A DNA stretch of 64,000 nt from Undibacterium hunanense (GTDB lineage Bacteria; Pseudomonadota; Gammaproteobacteria; Burkholderiales; Burkholderiaceae_D). The stretch lies in assembly GCF_014284335.1 (NCBI RefSeq), contig NZ_JACOGF010000013.1, positions 1 to 64,000 on the forward strand. The letters are read 5' to 3'. Below, in pieces: positions 10,184 through 19,836 of this stretch. Both the position numbers and the translations under genes were made by a program. The notes beneath the pieces were generated by a model, which was given only the letters and a program-made list of their open reading frames with translations, made no database searches and had not been told where the DNA came from. Position 1 is the first letter of the stretch. Each line of letters opens with the position of its first letter.

Positions 10184-10539
10184 TTTGTCTCCATACGAGT
10201 GGTGCTGTGCTGAACTTCATTTTGAGGCGCTTGCTCTTAATACATGATGAATTTTATACGAGTTCTTGTCATCTCCTGTAGATAGCCAGAACAATTATGT
10301 CAGATAAGACAATTATGTAACGTTATCTGCGCATTCGCAGCTTAATTCACCCTTAAGTGTGTCTGGAGCAACAAATTGATCCACTGCAAAACCGTCCTAG
10401 CTTTGCTTGCTGGCAAAGAGGCAGATTGCCCTGATGTTGAAAGGCAATATTTTTGTCCAATGTAGTAACCAGTCATTACCACCTTGCGCAGAATTTGCTC
10501 AACAATCAGTTTCCATTTATACATAAATCAGGAGACATC
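10184..10539. promoter_or_regulatory. Divergent intergenic region
   Basis: These 356 bases separate the divergent GGDEF and PfpI genes and must hold both promoters. The sequence is A/T rich. I saw no convincing operator or RNA. An open frame from 10453 runs into the PfpI gene but lacks a ribosome site. Confidence 0.4.
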
Positions 10540-11109
10540 ATGGCTGCCAAAAAAATTCTTATGCTGGTGGGTGATTTTGTGGAAGATTACGAGGCCATGG
10601 TGCCTTTTCAAAGCCTGCTGGCAGTTGGGCATGCGGTACACGCAGTCTGTCCGGATAAAAAGCCGGGGGATTATGTTGCCACTGCCATTCATGATTTTGA
10701 AGGCCAGCAGACTTATACAGAAAAGCCAGGCCACCGCTTCACCATTACGCATGACTTTGCCAGTGTCCAGGCGCAAGAGTACGATGCCCTGTTGATACCG
10801 GGTGGGCGTGCACCTGAATATCTGCGCCTGAATCCGCAAGTGATCGCCATCGTCCAGCATTTTGCGCAGGCAAACAAACCCATTGCAGCGGTATGCCACG
10901 GCGCGCAGATTCTGGCAGCCGCCAAAGTGCTGGAAGGCATCAAGTGTTCAGCCTATCCGGCGTGCCAGCCAGAAGTTGAAGCGGCAGGCGGTCATTACGC
11001 CAATATTGCCGTGACTGACAAGAATTTTGTCACTGCACCAGCCTGGCCTGCACACCCTGCATGGATAGGGCAGTTCCTGCAATTGCTGGGTACGGAAATC
11101 AAATTGTAA
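10540..11109 (+). CDS. DJ-1/PfpI family protein
   Basis: The 189-residue protein has the DJ-1/PfpI alpha/beta fold. The nucleophile-elbow cysteine is Cys119 in [10 protein letters not shown], followed by His120; Glu15 in DYEAM is the acidic residue that tunes that cysteine, and [12 protein letters not shown] at 84-95 is the usual oxyanion loop. Members act as glyoxalase/deglycase-type enzymes, chaperones or peptidases, and sequence alone does not decide which. The start is the ATG behind an AGGAGA site at 10530-10535; the frame extends upstream but without a ribosome site. It is probably a stress-response protein in the cytoplasm. Confidence 0.9.
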   Translation: MAAKKILMLVGDFVEDYEAMVPFQSLLAVGHAVHAVCPDKKPGDYVATAIHDFEGQQTYTEKPGHRFTITHDFASVQAQEYDALLIPGGRAPEYLRLNPQVIAIVQHFAQANKPIAAVCHGAQILAAAKVLEGIKCSAYPACQPEVEAAGGHYANIAVTDKNFVTAPAWPAHPAWIGQFLQLLGTEIKL

Positions 11110-11167
11110 ATCAGGCATTGACGTATAATCATCAAATAGACCTACTTGATGTTATGCGGGAGGGATG

Positions 11168-11512
11168 ATGTGTGAAATCTTTGTAAAAGCCGATCCGGCC
11201 CTGTACGAATCCAAGGCTCGTTCGATACGCCTGCATGGTGTCGTTACTTCGATACGGCTTGAAAAACTGTTCTGGCAAGTCTTGCAGGAAATCGCGGAGC
11301 GCGATGGCATGAATATCAATCAACTCATTACCAAGCTATATGATGAATTGATGGCTTATCGCGGGCAGATCGACAATTTTTCATCTTTCCTGCGGGTTTG
11401 CTGCCTGCGCTACACGTCACTGATGCTGGACGGCGAGATCGTCAACGACAAGCATATGCCGTTGGCTGGTTTGCGCAATAGCAAGAACGGCAGCAGCGGT
11501 TTCCTTATTTAG
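11168..11512 (+). CDS. Ribbon-helix-helix domain protein
   Basis: A 114-residue protein. Residues ~20-65 (RSIRLHGVVTSIRLEKLFWQ, then an ERDGMNINQLITKL helix pair) match the ribbon-helix-helix fold seen in small DNA-binding regulators of the aryl-sulfate/RHH_4 type. Two consecutive ATGs are available at 11165 and 11168; the second sits better behind the GGGAGG site at 11158-11163. It lies 55 bases after the PfpI gene and may share its transcript, and it is followed by a strong terminator. Its target is unknown. Confidence 0.8.
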   Translation: MCEIFVKADPALYESKARSIRLHGVVTSIRLEKLFWQVLQEIAERDGMNINQLITKLYDELMAYRGQIDNFSSFLRVCCLRYTSLMLDGEIVNDKHMPLAGLRNSKNGSSGFLI

Positions 11513-11578
11513 GGCGCTTATTGGGGTGTTGATTTAGATGTTGATTCATGGCGTATTGATCTTGGGTTTCAAGAATAA

Positions 11579-11614
11579 AAAATGCCGGGCTTTTTATTAA
11601 GCCCGGCATTTTTT
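11579..11614. terminator. Bidirectional terminator between RHH gene and cphA
   Basis: A perfect stem AATGCCGGGC (11581-11590) with 11601-11610 is flanked by A and T runs on both sides, so it can stop transcription from both converging genes. Confidence 0.9.
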
Positions 11615-11633
11615 ATTGGTGCATTATCGAGAT

Positions 11634-14204
11634 TTATCCAGCCGCAACACGTTTCGCAATATGCGCCAGGGCTTCTTCTACCTGATCGATGAGGATCAGG
11701 CAGAGGTCGCCCGCTTCCAGTCGGTCCATGGCCAGATCAATGGCGATGAATTCACCGGTGATTTCATCAACGCGTGAGGTTTTGCTGGCATTGCCCAGGC
11801 CTTCACGCAAGAGGGCGATGACTTCACCGTCGGCACGGCCGCGCTGACATTGATCCTGGTACAGGACCACATCATCGAATGATTCACCGAGGATTTCGGT
11901 TTGCTGACGGATGTCCTGATCACGACGGTCACCGGCACCGCTGATGACGACAGAACGGCGCTTGGCGGGCATGGTTTCTACCGCACGTACCAGGGCCAGA
12001 ATCGCGTCCGGATTATGGCCATAATCGGCAATCAGGGTCGCACCACGGAAATTGAAGACATTAAAACGACCCGGTGCATTGTCGGCTTCATTCGCAAATG
12101 TTTTCAGGCCGGCGCGTATGCTGTCCCAACTGATATTGATGGCCCAGGCGGCGGCCACCGATGCCATCACGTTTTCCACCTGGAAGCCTATGCTGCCATT
12201 GCGGGTGATGGGAATATCGGACAAGGGGATGTTGTGGCGCATTTTGCCTTCTGCCGCCACCAGGTGACCATTTTCAACATACACGGCACGCCTGCCCTGG
12301 GCACGATGGGCAGACATCACAGGATGCTGGTGATCGGCCGCAAAGAAGATAACGGGAGAAGGGCAGTTGGATGCCATGTTGGCGACAATCGGGTCCGCCG
12401 CATTCAACACCGCGTAACCATTGTCAGCCACGTTTTGCACGATGACGCGCTTCAGCACAGCCAGATCTTCAACGGTAGTAATGTAGTTCAGGCCCAGATG
12501 GTCACCAGAACCGATATTGGTGACCACCGCCACCTGACAACGGTCATACGCCAGACCTTCGCGCAGGACACCGCCACGGGCGGTTTCAAAGACGGCAGCA
12601 TCAACATCAGGGTGTGACAATACATTGCGGGCGCTGCGCGGGCCGCTGCAATCACCACTGTCTATCTGGCGGCCTGCCACGTAGACGCCATCGGTATTCG
12701 TCATGCCGGTACGCAAACCGCTGGCGGTCAGCAGGTGGGCGATCAGGCGTACGGTGGTGGTTTTGCCGTTGGTGCCGGTGACGGCAATAATCGGAATTCG
12801 TCCGTCATCATTGTCATCAAACATGGAGGCAATAATGGCTTCGCCCACCTGACGTCCCTTGCCAAAGGAGGGCGACAGATGCATGCGCAGGCCAGGTGCA
12901 GCATTGACTTCGACGATGCCGCCGTTTTGCAATTCTATGGGTTTCAATACACTGTCGCAGACCAGATCAACACCGCAGATATCAAGGCCAACCATGTGTG
13001 CAGCAGCCACGGCACGTGCAGCGACTTCGGGGTGCACATCATCGGTGACATCGGTAGCGGCACCACCTGTCGACAGGTTGGCATTGTTGCGCAAGACAAC
13101 GCGCTGGCCTTTGGGTGGGATGGAATCAGCTTCAAAGCCCTGTTTAGCCAGGCTGGCAAGGGCAATATCATCGAAACGAATTTTTGTCAGGGAAGTGGAA
13201 TGACCACTGCCGCGACGTGGGTCTTTATTGACCTGATCAACCAGTTCCCGGACGGTTTTCTTGCCGTCACCCACCACTTGCGGTGGGTCGCGGCGGGCGG
13301 CAGCAACCAGCTTGTTGCCGACCACCAGCAGGCGGAAATCATTACCGGGCAAAAAGCGTTCAACCAGGATGTCATCACGGAATTCGCTGGCGGCATGAAA
13401 ACCTGCATCCAGTTGTTCACGGGTGGTGACGTTGACGGTTACCCCTTTGCCCTGATTGCCGTCCTTGGGTTTGACGACTACTGGCAGGCCAATTTCCAAA
13501 GCTGCTGCCCAGGCATCGTCGGGGTCGGATACCGAACGCCCCAGCGGCACGGGTACACCGGCTGCATGCAGCAATTTCTTGGTCAGTTCCTTGTCCTGGG
13601 CAATGGCTTCGGCAATCGCGCTGGTGCCATCCATTTCGGCGGCCTGTATCTTGCGTTGACGGCTGCCCCAGCCAAAGGCGACCAGGCTGCCATCGGTCAG
13701 GCGGCGATATGGAATATTACGGGCCACGGCCGCATTCACGATGGAGCCGGTTGATGGGCCCAGACGCACGTCTTCATCCAGTTCACGCAACTGGTCAAGG
13801 GCAGCGGTCAGGTCAAAGGCTTCGTGCTTCAATGCGGCCTGTATGAGTTTGTCTGCCAGTTCGACTGCAAGGCGGCCTACTGCTTCTTCGCTGTATTCAA
13901 CCACTACCTGAAATACACCCGCTTCCAGCGTTTGCGTGGTACGGCTGAATGTAACAGGGCAACCGGCTTCTGCCTGCAGGCCGAGGGCGGTCAGTTCAAA
14001 TACATGGGCCATGGGGATGGCGTCATCATGACCAGTCGGCTGCAAGATGCTCAATTCAGGGAACAAGGCACGCAAACGGTCTTCAAATCCGTTCAGGCCA
14101 GCAATTGACAGTTCTTCCTGGGTGCAGGTAACAATCGCTTCTACGGCCGTGTGGTGGCTCCAGAGATTTGGACCGCGCAGGGCACGGATGCGTGATACTT
14201 CCAT
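11634..14204 (-). CDS. cphA: Cyanophycin synthetase
   Basis: CphA makes the nitrogen store cyanophycin by adding Asp and then Arg to the polymer with ATP. The 856-residue protein has the standard three regions: an N-terminal domain, an ATP-grasp domain (KDGNQGKGVTVN near residue 250) and a Mur-ligase-like domain whose P-loop TGTNGKTTT near residue 478 is intact. The C-terminal Mur lobe (ADYGHNPDAI, SGAGDRRDQD) is also complete. In the N-terminal domain the long-form HxxEH motif is not preserved: the matching segment is HVFEL at 67-71. It is downstream of cphA' in the same direction, 219 bases away, and the two probably form one operon. An AGGA site precedes the start. Confidence 0.95.
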   Translation of the reverse strand: MEVSRIRALRGPNLWSHHTAVEAIVTCTQEELSIAGLNGFEDRLRALFPELSILQPTGHDDAIPMAHVFELTALGLQAEAGCPVTFSRTTQTLEAGVFQVVVEYSEEAVGRLAVELADKLIQAALKHEAFDLTAALDQLRELDEDVRLGPSTGSIVNAAVARNIPYRRLTDGSLVAFGWGSRQRKIQAAEMDGTSAIAEAIAQDKELTKKLLHAAGVPVPLGRSVSDPDDAWAAALEIGLPVVVKPKDGNQGKGVTVNVTTREQLDAGFHAASEFRDDILVERFLPGNDFRLLVVGNKLVAAARRDPPQVVGDGKKTVRELVDQVNKDPRRGSGHSTSLTKIRFDDIALASLAKQGFEADSIPPKGQRVVLRNNANLSTGGAATDVTDDVHPEVAARAVAAAHMVGLDICGVDLVCDSVLKPIELQNGGIVEVNAAPGLRMHLSPSFGKGRQVGEAIIASMFDDNDDGRIPIIAVTGTNGKTTTVRLIAHLLTASGLRTGMTNTDGVYVAGRQIDSGDCSGPRSARNVLSHPDVDAAVFETARGGVLREGLAYDRCQVAVVTNIGSGDHLGLNYITTVEDLAVLKRVIVQNVADNGYAVLNAADPIVANMASNCPSPVIFFAADHQHPVMSAHRAQGRRAVYVENGHLVAAEGKMRHNIPLSDIPITRNGSIGFQVENVMASVAAAWAINISWDSIRAGLKTFANEADNAPGRFNVFNFRGATLIADYGHNPDAILALVRAVETMPAKRRSVVISGAGDRRDQDIRQQTEILGESFDDVVLYQDQCQRGRADGEVIALLREGLGNASKTSRVDEITGEFIAIDLAMDRLEAGDLCLILIDQVEEALAHIAKRVAAG

Positions 14205-14423
14205 AAAACTTAGTCCTGTTGAAAAAGGCTTTAAATGACAGTGCGCTGCATTTCTGCATGCCGGCTTTTTATAAGCCGGGGATCACAGTGTCAGAGGAAT
14301 AGCAAATAAGCAGCAAATTCTAAAAAAATACGTAAATAATTATTTGTGTCAGTGTTGTGTCAGTGTTTTTAATGCCCACCAGATGCGGCATTCACTGACA
14401 CGTCACTCAGTACACTCAGACAC

Positions 14424-16601
14424 TCAGTAAGCAGGTTTCTGGCTGGAATCAAATGTCCTCAGTCCTGCGCCTATCAATTCTGGCGTGATGTTCAAAGCCC
14501 AGGCTGCAGCAACTGCTGCCAGTACGCTGTCCAGTTGCGCGACCTTGGCAGGTTTCAGCGCGCTCAGTGACAGCAGGGCAGATTCGTTTTCACCATCGGC
14601 CAAAACAATATGCTGATCACGCAAAAACACCACGCGTTCACCCAGTGCACGATGGTTGACGATGGCTTCCAGTGTCGGGTCCAGGCCGTAATAAATCACC
14701 TTGCCATCACACAGTTCTGCCAGATCCACCACTGCCGGGTCAGCTGCATTCAATACCGCCACGCCGTCCGGCAGGATGACATCAACCTGGGTGCGGATGA
14801 TCTTGCGCATCTGGTCCGGGCTGTCTATGTAGTGGGCTGCCAGATCGGCATAACCTTCGAGGTCGGTTACGACACCAACGGCGCATTTGTCATAGGCCAG
14901 GCCATCCGTCAGTATGGTTTTGGCATTGGTTTCAAACACGGCAGCCTGTACCGAGCGGTTGATAAGCAAACGCTGGCCAGCTTCCCAGTTGGCGCAGTTG
15001 CCGTCGGTGACCAGGCGCTTGTTCAGGTACAGACCCTGGGCGCAGGCAACACCGGTTTCCTTGCCGCTGATATGGATCAGTGCACCGATCAGACGGGCGA
15101 TCAGGCTGCAGCCTTTGGTACCGGCGACACCGACAATGCTGATGCGGCCGGTTTCATCCGGGGCAAACAAATGATTGATGATGGCCTTGCCAACCGGACG
15201 GCCTTCGCCATTCGCCGGTTTGATGTGGGCCAGCAGGCCGGGGCTGGCGTTGACTTCGATAATCGCGGCACCTTGTTCTAACATGGGGCGCGAAATATCT
15301 TCAGCAACCAGATCAACGCCGGCAATATCCAGGCCGATGATGCGGGCTGCGAGTGTCGCTGCATAGGCAATATCGGGATGTATCTGGTCGGTGACATCCA
15401 GTGCGACGTTACCGTTGGGCTGTATCAGGACTTTTTGTCCGGCCAGCGGGATGGAATTGGCATCCATGCCCTGACGTTTTAATTCCAGTATGATTTCTGC
15501 ACCAGCAGCAGGGTCCAGCGCATTCAGCGGACAATCTTCGGTAGTGCCACGGCGCGGATCAGTGTTGATCTGGCTGTCGACCAGGGCAGTGATATTCGAC
15601 GTACCATCGCCGGTCACCCACAGCGATTCACCTTTGCCAACGGCGACCACCTGGTTGCCAACGACCAGCACGCGATGTTCGTCACCAGTGACAAAACGCT
15701 CGACGATGACGCTCTTGCTTTCACCCTTGCGGGCTGCCAGTTCATAGGCAGCAAACACGTCTTCCTTGCTCATCAGGTTTAATGAAACACCACGGCCATG
15801 GTTGCCGTCATAGGGTTTGATGACGACCGGCAGGCCGATATCCTGTGCTTCTTCCCAGGCTTCTTCGGCACTGCGTACCAGTGAACCTTCAGGCACCGGC
15901 ACGCCGCAGGATTGCAGCAGGGTCTTGGTCAGGTCCTTGTCGCTGGCGATGCTTTCGGCAATTGCACCGGTGCGATCTGTTTCTGCTGTCCAGATGCGGC
16001 GCTGGGCAGCACCATGGCCCAGTTGCACCAGGTTGCCGTCGGTCAGGCGTATGGAAGGAATGCGGCGTTCAGTCGCGGCATCGACGATGCTGGCGGTACT
16101 CGGGCCCAGGCAACGGTCATCGACCAGCTCACGCAACTCGCTTACTTTGGTTTGTACATCAAATGGGCGGTCTTCTATCGCAGCCATCAGCAGATCACGT
16201 CCTGTTTCCAGTGCAGCACGGCCAACCTGTTCTTCACGGGTGCGGAATGCCATTTTGTAGACACCGGTCACATTGGTAGAGCGGGTCTGGCCAAAACCCG
16301 TGCGCATGCCTGCCAGGTTTTGCAATTCCAGCACCACATGTTCAAGGATATGACCCGACCAGGTGCCTTCACGCAGACGCTCAAGAAATCCGCCACGCTC
16401 ACCGACACCGCAGCGATGTTCTATGATGCCTGGCAACCAGGCAGTCAGGCGTTCGTAGAGGCCGGGGATCTTATTCGATGGAAACTCTTCCAGCGCACCA
16501 ATATCCAGCACTGCTTCTATCACAGGGCGGTAAGTCCAGATATTCGGGCCACGCAAGTGCGTTGCGCTAAGAATGCGGATGTCTTTCTTGTTTGTTGTCA
16601 T
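14424..16601 (-). CDS. cphA': Second cyanophycin synthetase, CphA'-type with degenerate Mur domain
   Basis: The 725-residue paralogue keeps the N-terminal domain with HILEH at 84-88 (an HxxEH pattern) and an ATP-grasp domain with IKPYDGNHGRGVSLN. The Mur-ligase P-loop has decayed to GTKGCS near residue 492, where CphA has GTNGKT, and the protein stops about 130 residues short of CphA, lacking the C-terminal Mur lobe. Paired cphA'/cphA genes are known in Betaproteobacteria such as Ralstonia. The loss of one ATP site resembles cyanobacterial CphA2, which joins ready-made beta-Asp-Arg dipeptides. Whether this enzyme does that, or primes or assists CphA, is inference. No strong ribosome site precedes the ATG. 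Confidence 0.9.
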   Translation of the reverse strand: MTTNKKDIRILSATHLRGPNIWTYRPVIEAVLDIGALEEFPSNKIPGLYERLTAWLPGIIEHRCGVGERGGFLERLREGTWSGHILEHVVLELQNLAGMRTGFGQTRSTNVTGVYKMAFRTREEQVGRAALETGRDLLMAAIEDRPFDVQTKVSELRELVDDRCLGPSTASIVDAATERRIPSIRLTDGNLVQLGHGAAQRRIWTAETDRTGAIAESIASDKDLTKTLLQSCGVPVPEGSLVRSAEEAWEEAQDIGLPVVIKPYDGNHGRGVSLNLMSKEDVFAAYELAARKGESKSVIVERFVTGDEHRVLVVGNQVVAVGKGESLWVTGDGTSNITALVDSQINTDPRRGTTEDCPLNALDPAAGAEIILELKRQGMDANSIPLAGQKVLIQPNGNVALDVTDQIHPDIAYAATLAARIIGLDIAGVDLVAEDISRPMLEQGAAIIEVNASPGLLAHIKPANGEGRPVGKAIINHLFAPDETGRISIVGVAGTKGCSLIARLIGALIHISGKETGVACAQGLYLNKRLVTDGNCANWEAGQRLLINRSVQAAVFETNAKTILTDGLAYDKCAVGVVTDLEGYADLAAHYIDSPDQMRKIIRTQVDVILPDGVAVLNAADPAVVDLAELCDGKVIYYGLDPTLEAIVNHRALGERVVFLRDQHIVLADGENESALLSLSALKPAKVAQLDSVLAAVAAAWALNITPELIGAGLRTFDSSQKPAY

Positions 16602-17051
16602 GTATGTAAACTTTTATAAGCCTGGTTATACAGACCAGATCTTGTCATTTTTTGCAGGACTTGCATAAAACTGCCACTAGGCCTTGCTGTAACTTGCCAC
16701 AGCTTGCCGGAACATGTTGTCTGAGTCCAATTTTAGAGCTTTTCTTCGTTTCCCTGAATGAACTGCTTTTCCCTATAGAAGAAAGTCTTGCCAAAGTCAT
16801 AATGACGCGTTGTATATCGTAGTGAAAGCGAATTGGAAAGGCACGCTTGCTGATATACTTGCGCGCCAGCGCAAAAGCAGTTCATCCTCTTGATCAGATT
16901 GATCTGATTATTTTTCTTTCGATAGAATACCGTAAATTGCTGCTTCCGTGACATGGCTTATGCCTGAAACGGAAACCAAGTTATCCCTTTTGCTAAAAAA
17001 TATGTCCTGATTTTGTTCAGGACCAGCTCTTGAGCCGGAGTTCGTTTCACG
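16602..17051. promoter_or_regulatory. Divergent cyanophycin control region with two palindromes
   Basis: This 450-base region lies between cphA' (minus) and the cyanophycin-associated ABC gene (plus) and must carry both promoters. It holds ATCAGAT-TG-ATCTGAT (16893-16908), a perfect 7-bp inverted repeat with a 2-base spacer, and TTGCGC-GCCA-GCGCAA (16859-16874). Both have the size of operators for dimeric regulators. No regulator gene lies beside them. A 73-codon open frame on the minus strand looks non-coding. Confidence 0.45.
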
Positions 17052-19322
17052 ATGACCACAACACAATTCAATCCCGGGCAGCCTGTTCTGTCGCTACCTG
17101 CGAGTTGGCAAGCCGAATTGAGCAAGCAGATCGCACAAGGCGAAAACGTTTTAAGTACCCTTGAGGTTGACCTCGACAGCAAACTTCGCTTTCGCAAAGG
17201 CATGCTTGTCCTGACCGATCGCCGTTTGCTGACAAAATTATCCGGCTCCACTGACTGGCAGTCATGGGAATTTCGCCAAGGATTGCAATTAAGTCATCAT
17301 GACCATGCCGGTGTCGGTCATCTGGAATTGACCGATGAGCAGGGTTTGCTGGCCAACTGGCGTTTTACCCTGGGCCAGAACCTGCATGCAATACGCTTGC
17401 TGGATCAATTCAGAGAACAGTTGCAAAGCCATATCACGGGTATGCCGGTAGTCCGCGCAGAGCAAAATATCTGCCCTAGCTGCAAGGCCGTGCTGGAACC
17501 AGATCAGGAAGAATGCCCGGTTTGCACCAAGGTGATCTATACACCGCCGTCCACCTGGACGCTGTTGCGTCTTTGGCGCTTCGCTCATCCTTATCGCCTG
17601 CAGCTGTTCATCGGCTTTACGCTGATGTTGCTGGGTACGGCGGCGCACATGATCCCGCGTTACCTGACCAAGCCGTTAACGGATGAGGTGCTGATTCCTT
17701 ATCAAAACGGTGCGCATGTTGATCCTAAACTGGTGGTGTTTTACATCGGTGGTTTGCTTGGTTCTGCCGTTATTGCATGGCTGCTGAGCTGGGGCAAGAC
17801 TTATATCCTGGCACTGGTGTCAGAGCGCATAGGCGCAGATTTGCGTACCGCCACCTATGAACATTTGCTGAAATTGTCGCTGGAATATTTTGGCGGTAAA
17901 CGCACCGGTGACCTGATGTCACGCATAGGTAGTGAAAGTGACCGCATTTGCGTTTATCTGTCGCTGCACTTGCTTGACTTCGCGACTGACGTGCTGATGT
18001 TCATCATGACTGCGGCTTTTCTGTTGCAGATTAATACCAAGCTGGCTCTGGTGACCTTGCTGCCGCTGCCATTTATTGCCTGGATGATCCATCTGGTGCG
18101 TGACAAATTGCGTACCGGCTTTGAAAAGATAGACAGGGTATGGGGCGAGGTGACTAATGTCCTGGCCGACACCATTCCGGGTATACGTGTGGTCAAGGCC
18201 TTTGCACAAGAGAAGCGTGAAGCAGGTCGTTTCCGTGAAGCCAACAAACATAATCTGGCGGTCAACGACAAGCTTAACAAGGTCTGGTCACTGTTTTCAC
18301 CTACCGTGTCGTTTCTGACTGATCTTGGCATTCTGGTGGTCTGGGGTTTTGGTATCTGGCAAATTTCAAAAGGTGATATTACTGTCGGTTCTCTGGTGGC
18401 TGCGGTTGCTTTCATCAGCAATTTCTATGGCCGTATCGATTCCATGAGCCGCATCGTTTCTGTCACCCAGAAATCGGCATCGGCTGCCAAGCGTATTTTC
18501 GATATTCTTGACCATGTATCCAGCGTGCCAGATCCGCAAAATCCGGTGAAGGTAAAAGAAGTCAAGGGCCAGATAGAATTGCGTGAAGTCGGTTTCCGTT
18601 ACGGTAACCGGGCGGTGAACCGTGGCATCAATCTGAACATCAGGCCGGGTGAAATGATTGGTCTGGTAGGACATAGCGGTTCCGGCAAAAGTACGTTGGT
18701 GAATTTGATCTGCCGTTTCTATGATGTATCAGAAGGCGCGATTTTACTGGATGGTGTCGACATACGCTCGTTTGCCGTATCCGACTACCGCAGCAACATT
18801 GGCCTGGTATTGCAGGAACCCTTCCTGTTCTTTGGCACCATCGCCGAAAATATCGCCTACGGCAAGCCAGATGCGACCCGCGACGAAATCATTGCCGCAG
18901 CGCGTGCTGCCCATGCCCATGAATTCATACTGCGTTTGCCACAGGGTTATGATTCCATGGTGGGTGAGCGTGGTCAGGGCTTGTCGGGTGGCGAACGTCA
19001 GCGCATTTCCATCGCTCGTGCCTTGTTGATCGATCCGCGTATTTTGATCATGGATGAAGCCACGTCTTCTGTCGATTCACAGACAGAAAAAGAAATCCAA
19101 AAGGCGCTGGACAATCTGGTGCAAGGCCGTACCACCATCGCCATCGCCCACCGCTTATCAACACTGCACAAGGCAGACTGTCTGGTCGTACTGGACCGTG
19201 GCCAGGTAGTGGAAGTGGGCAGCCATGATGAGTTGATGGCGAAAGAAGGGGCCTACTACAATCTGTATCAGGCACAGGCCCGGAATGCCGCAGAAAACGT
19301 GGCAGAGCTGGCGGAGGATTGA
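17052..19322 (+). CDS. Cyanophycin metabolism-associated ABC transporter (fused permease-ATPase)
   Basis: The 756-residue protein is an exporter-type half transporter. Residues 1-130 form a soluble N-terminal domain (LEVDLDSKLRFRKGMLVLTDRRLL, PH/GRAM-like). A zinc ribbon follows, with Cys141, Cys144, Cys155 and Cys158, then about six membrane helices (~180-450). The ATPase has Walker A GHSGSGKST near 540, signature LSGGERQR near 642, and Walker B ILIMDEATSSVD near 663. Transporters with this layout are repeatedly found beside cphA and a DUF1854 gene, as here. The substrate is unknown; peptide or amino acid traffic linked to cyanophycin is inferred. The N-terminal additions are unusual for an ABC exporter. 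It overlaps the same control region as cphA'. Confidence 0.92.
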   Translation: MTTTQFNPGQPVLSLPASWQAELSKQIAQGENVLSTLEVDLDSKLRFRKGMLVLTDRRLLTKLSGSTDWQSWEFRQGLQLSHHDHAGVGHLELTDEQGLLANWRFTLGQNLHAIRLLDQFREQLQSHITGMPVVRAEQNICPSCKAVLEPDQEECPVCTKVIYTPPSTWTLLRLWRFAHPYRLQLFIGFTLMLLGTAAHMIPRYLTKPLTDEVLIPYQNGAHVDPKLVVFYIGGLLGSAVIAWLLSWGKTYILALVSERIGADLRTATYEHLLKLSLEYFGGKRTGDLMSRIGSESDRICVYLSLHLLDFATDVLMFIMTAAFLLQINTKLALVTLLPLPFIAWMIHLVRDKLRTGFEKIDRVWGEVTNVLADTIPGIRVVKAFAQEKREAGRFREANKHNLAVNDKLNKVWSLFSPTVSFLTDLGILVVWGFGIWQISKGDITVGSLVAAVAFISNFYGRIDSMSRIVSVTQKSASAAKRIFDILDHVSSVPDPQNPVKVKEVKGQIELREVGFRYGNRAVNRGINLNIRPGEMIGLVGHSGSGKSTLVNLICRFYDVSEGAILLDGVDIRSFAVSDYRSNIGLVLQEPFLFFGTIAENIAYGKPDATRDEIIAAARAAHAHEFILRLPQGYDSMVGERGQGLSGGERQRISIARALLIDPRILIMDEATSSVDSQTEKEIQKALDNLVQGRTTIAIAHRLSTLHKADCLVVLDRGQVVEVGSHDELMAKEGAYYNLYQAQARNAAENVAELAED

Positions 19323-19326
19323 ACAC

Positions 19327-19797
19327 ATGAGCACCACAAAATTTGAACTCAGCCGCAATGCGTTTGGCAAACTCATTCTGACCAATGAAGCCGGTGAAGT
19401 CTTTGAAGGCGTCAGCCCGGTCAGGGCGTTTCCTATCCAGTCGCCATTGATCAGCATCTCCATGGTACTGACCGATGGCCGCGAGGTCGCCTGGATAGAT
19501 CAACTGGATGACTTGTCGGAAGAATCAAGGATACTGGTACTGGAAGAGCTGGAAGGGCGCGAATTCATGCCCGAAATCAGCCGCATAGACAGTGTCACCA
19601 GCTTTGCCTTGCCCTGTACCTGGAAAGTCAGCACCGACAGGGGTGAGACAGAATTTGTCCTGAAAGGCGATGAAGACATCCGCCGTATCGGCAGGGCATC
19701 TTTACTGATTACCGATAATCACGGCATACAGTTTTTGATACGCGACATGTTTGAAATAGACCGGCATAGTCGCAAAATTCTGGACCGTTTTCTGTAG
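19327..19797 (+). CDS. DUF1854 protein associated with cyanophycin metabolism
   Basis: A 156-residue protein with no signal peptide or membrane segment. It matches the DUF1854 family, recurrent next to cyanophycin synthetases and their ABC transporter. The ATG at 19327 lies 4 bases after the transporter stop codon, implying one transcript and probably translational coupling. The frame is open further upstream but would overlap the transporter without need. Acidic stretches (DQLDDLSEESRILVLEELEG, residues ~58-77) and a basic C-terminus are visible. Its activity is unknown; it may be a cytoplasmic partner of the transporter. Confidence 0.88.
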   Translation: MSTTKFELSRNAFGKLILTNEAGEVFEGVSPVRAFPIQSPLISISMVLTDGREVAWIDQLDDLSEESRILVLEELEGREFMPEISRIDSVTSFALPCTWKVSTDRGETEFVLKGDEDIRRIGRASLLITDNHGIQFLIRDMFEIDRHSRKILDRFL

Positions 19798-19836
19798 TAC
19801 TGCTTTGCAGCCTGTAACTGATTCCTGCCCAGGGAA

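Noticed and set aside
12735-13754. 339-codon ORF antisense to cphA
   Set aside because: Shadow of a strongly conserved gene.
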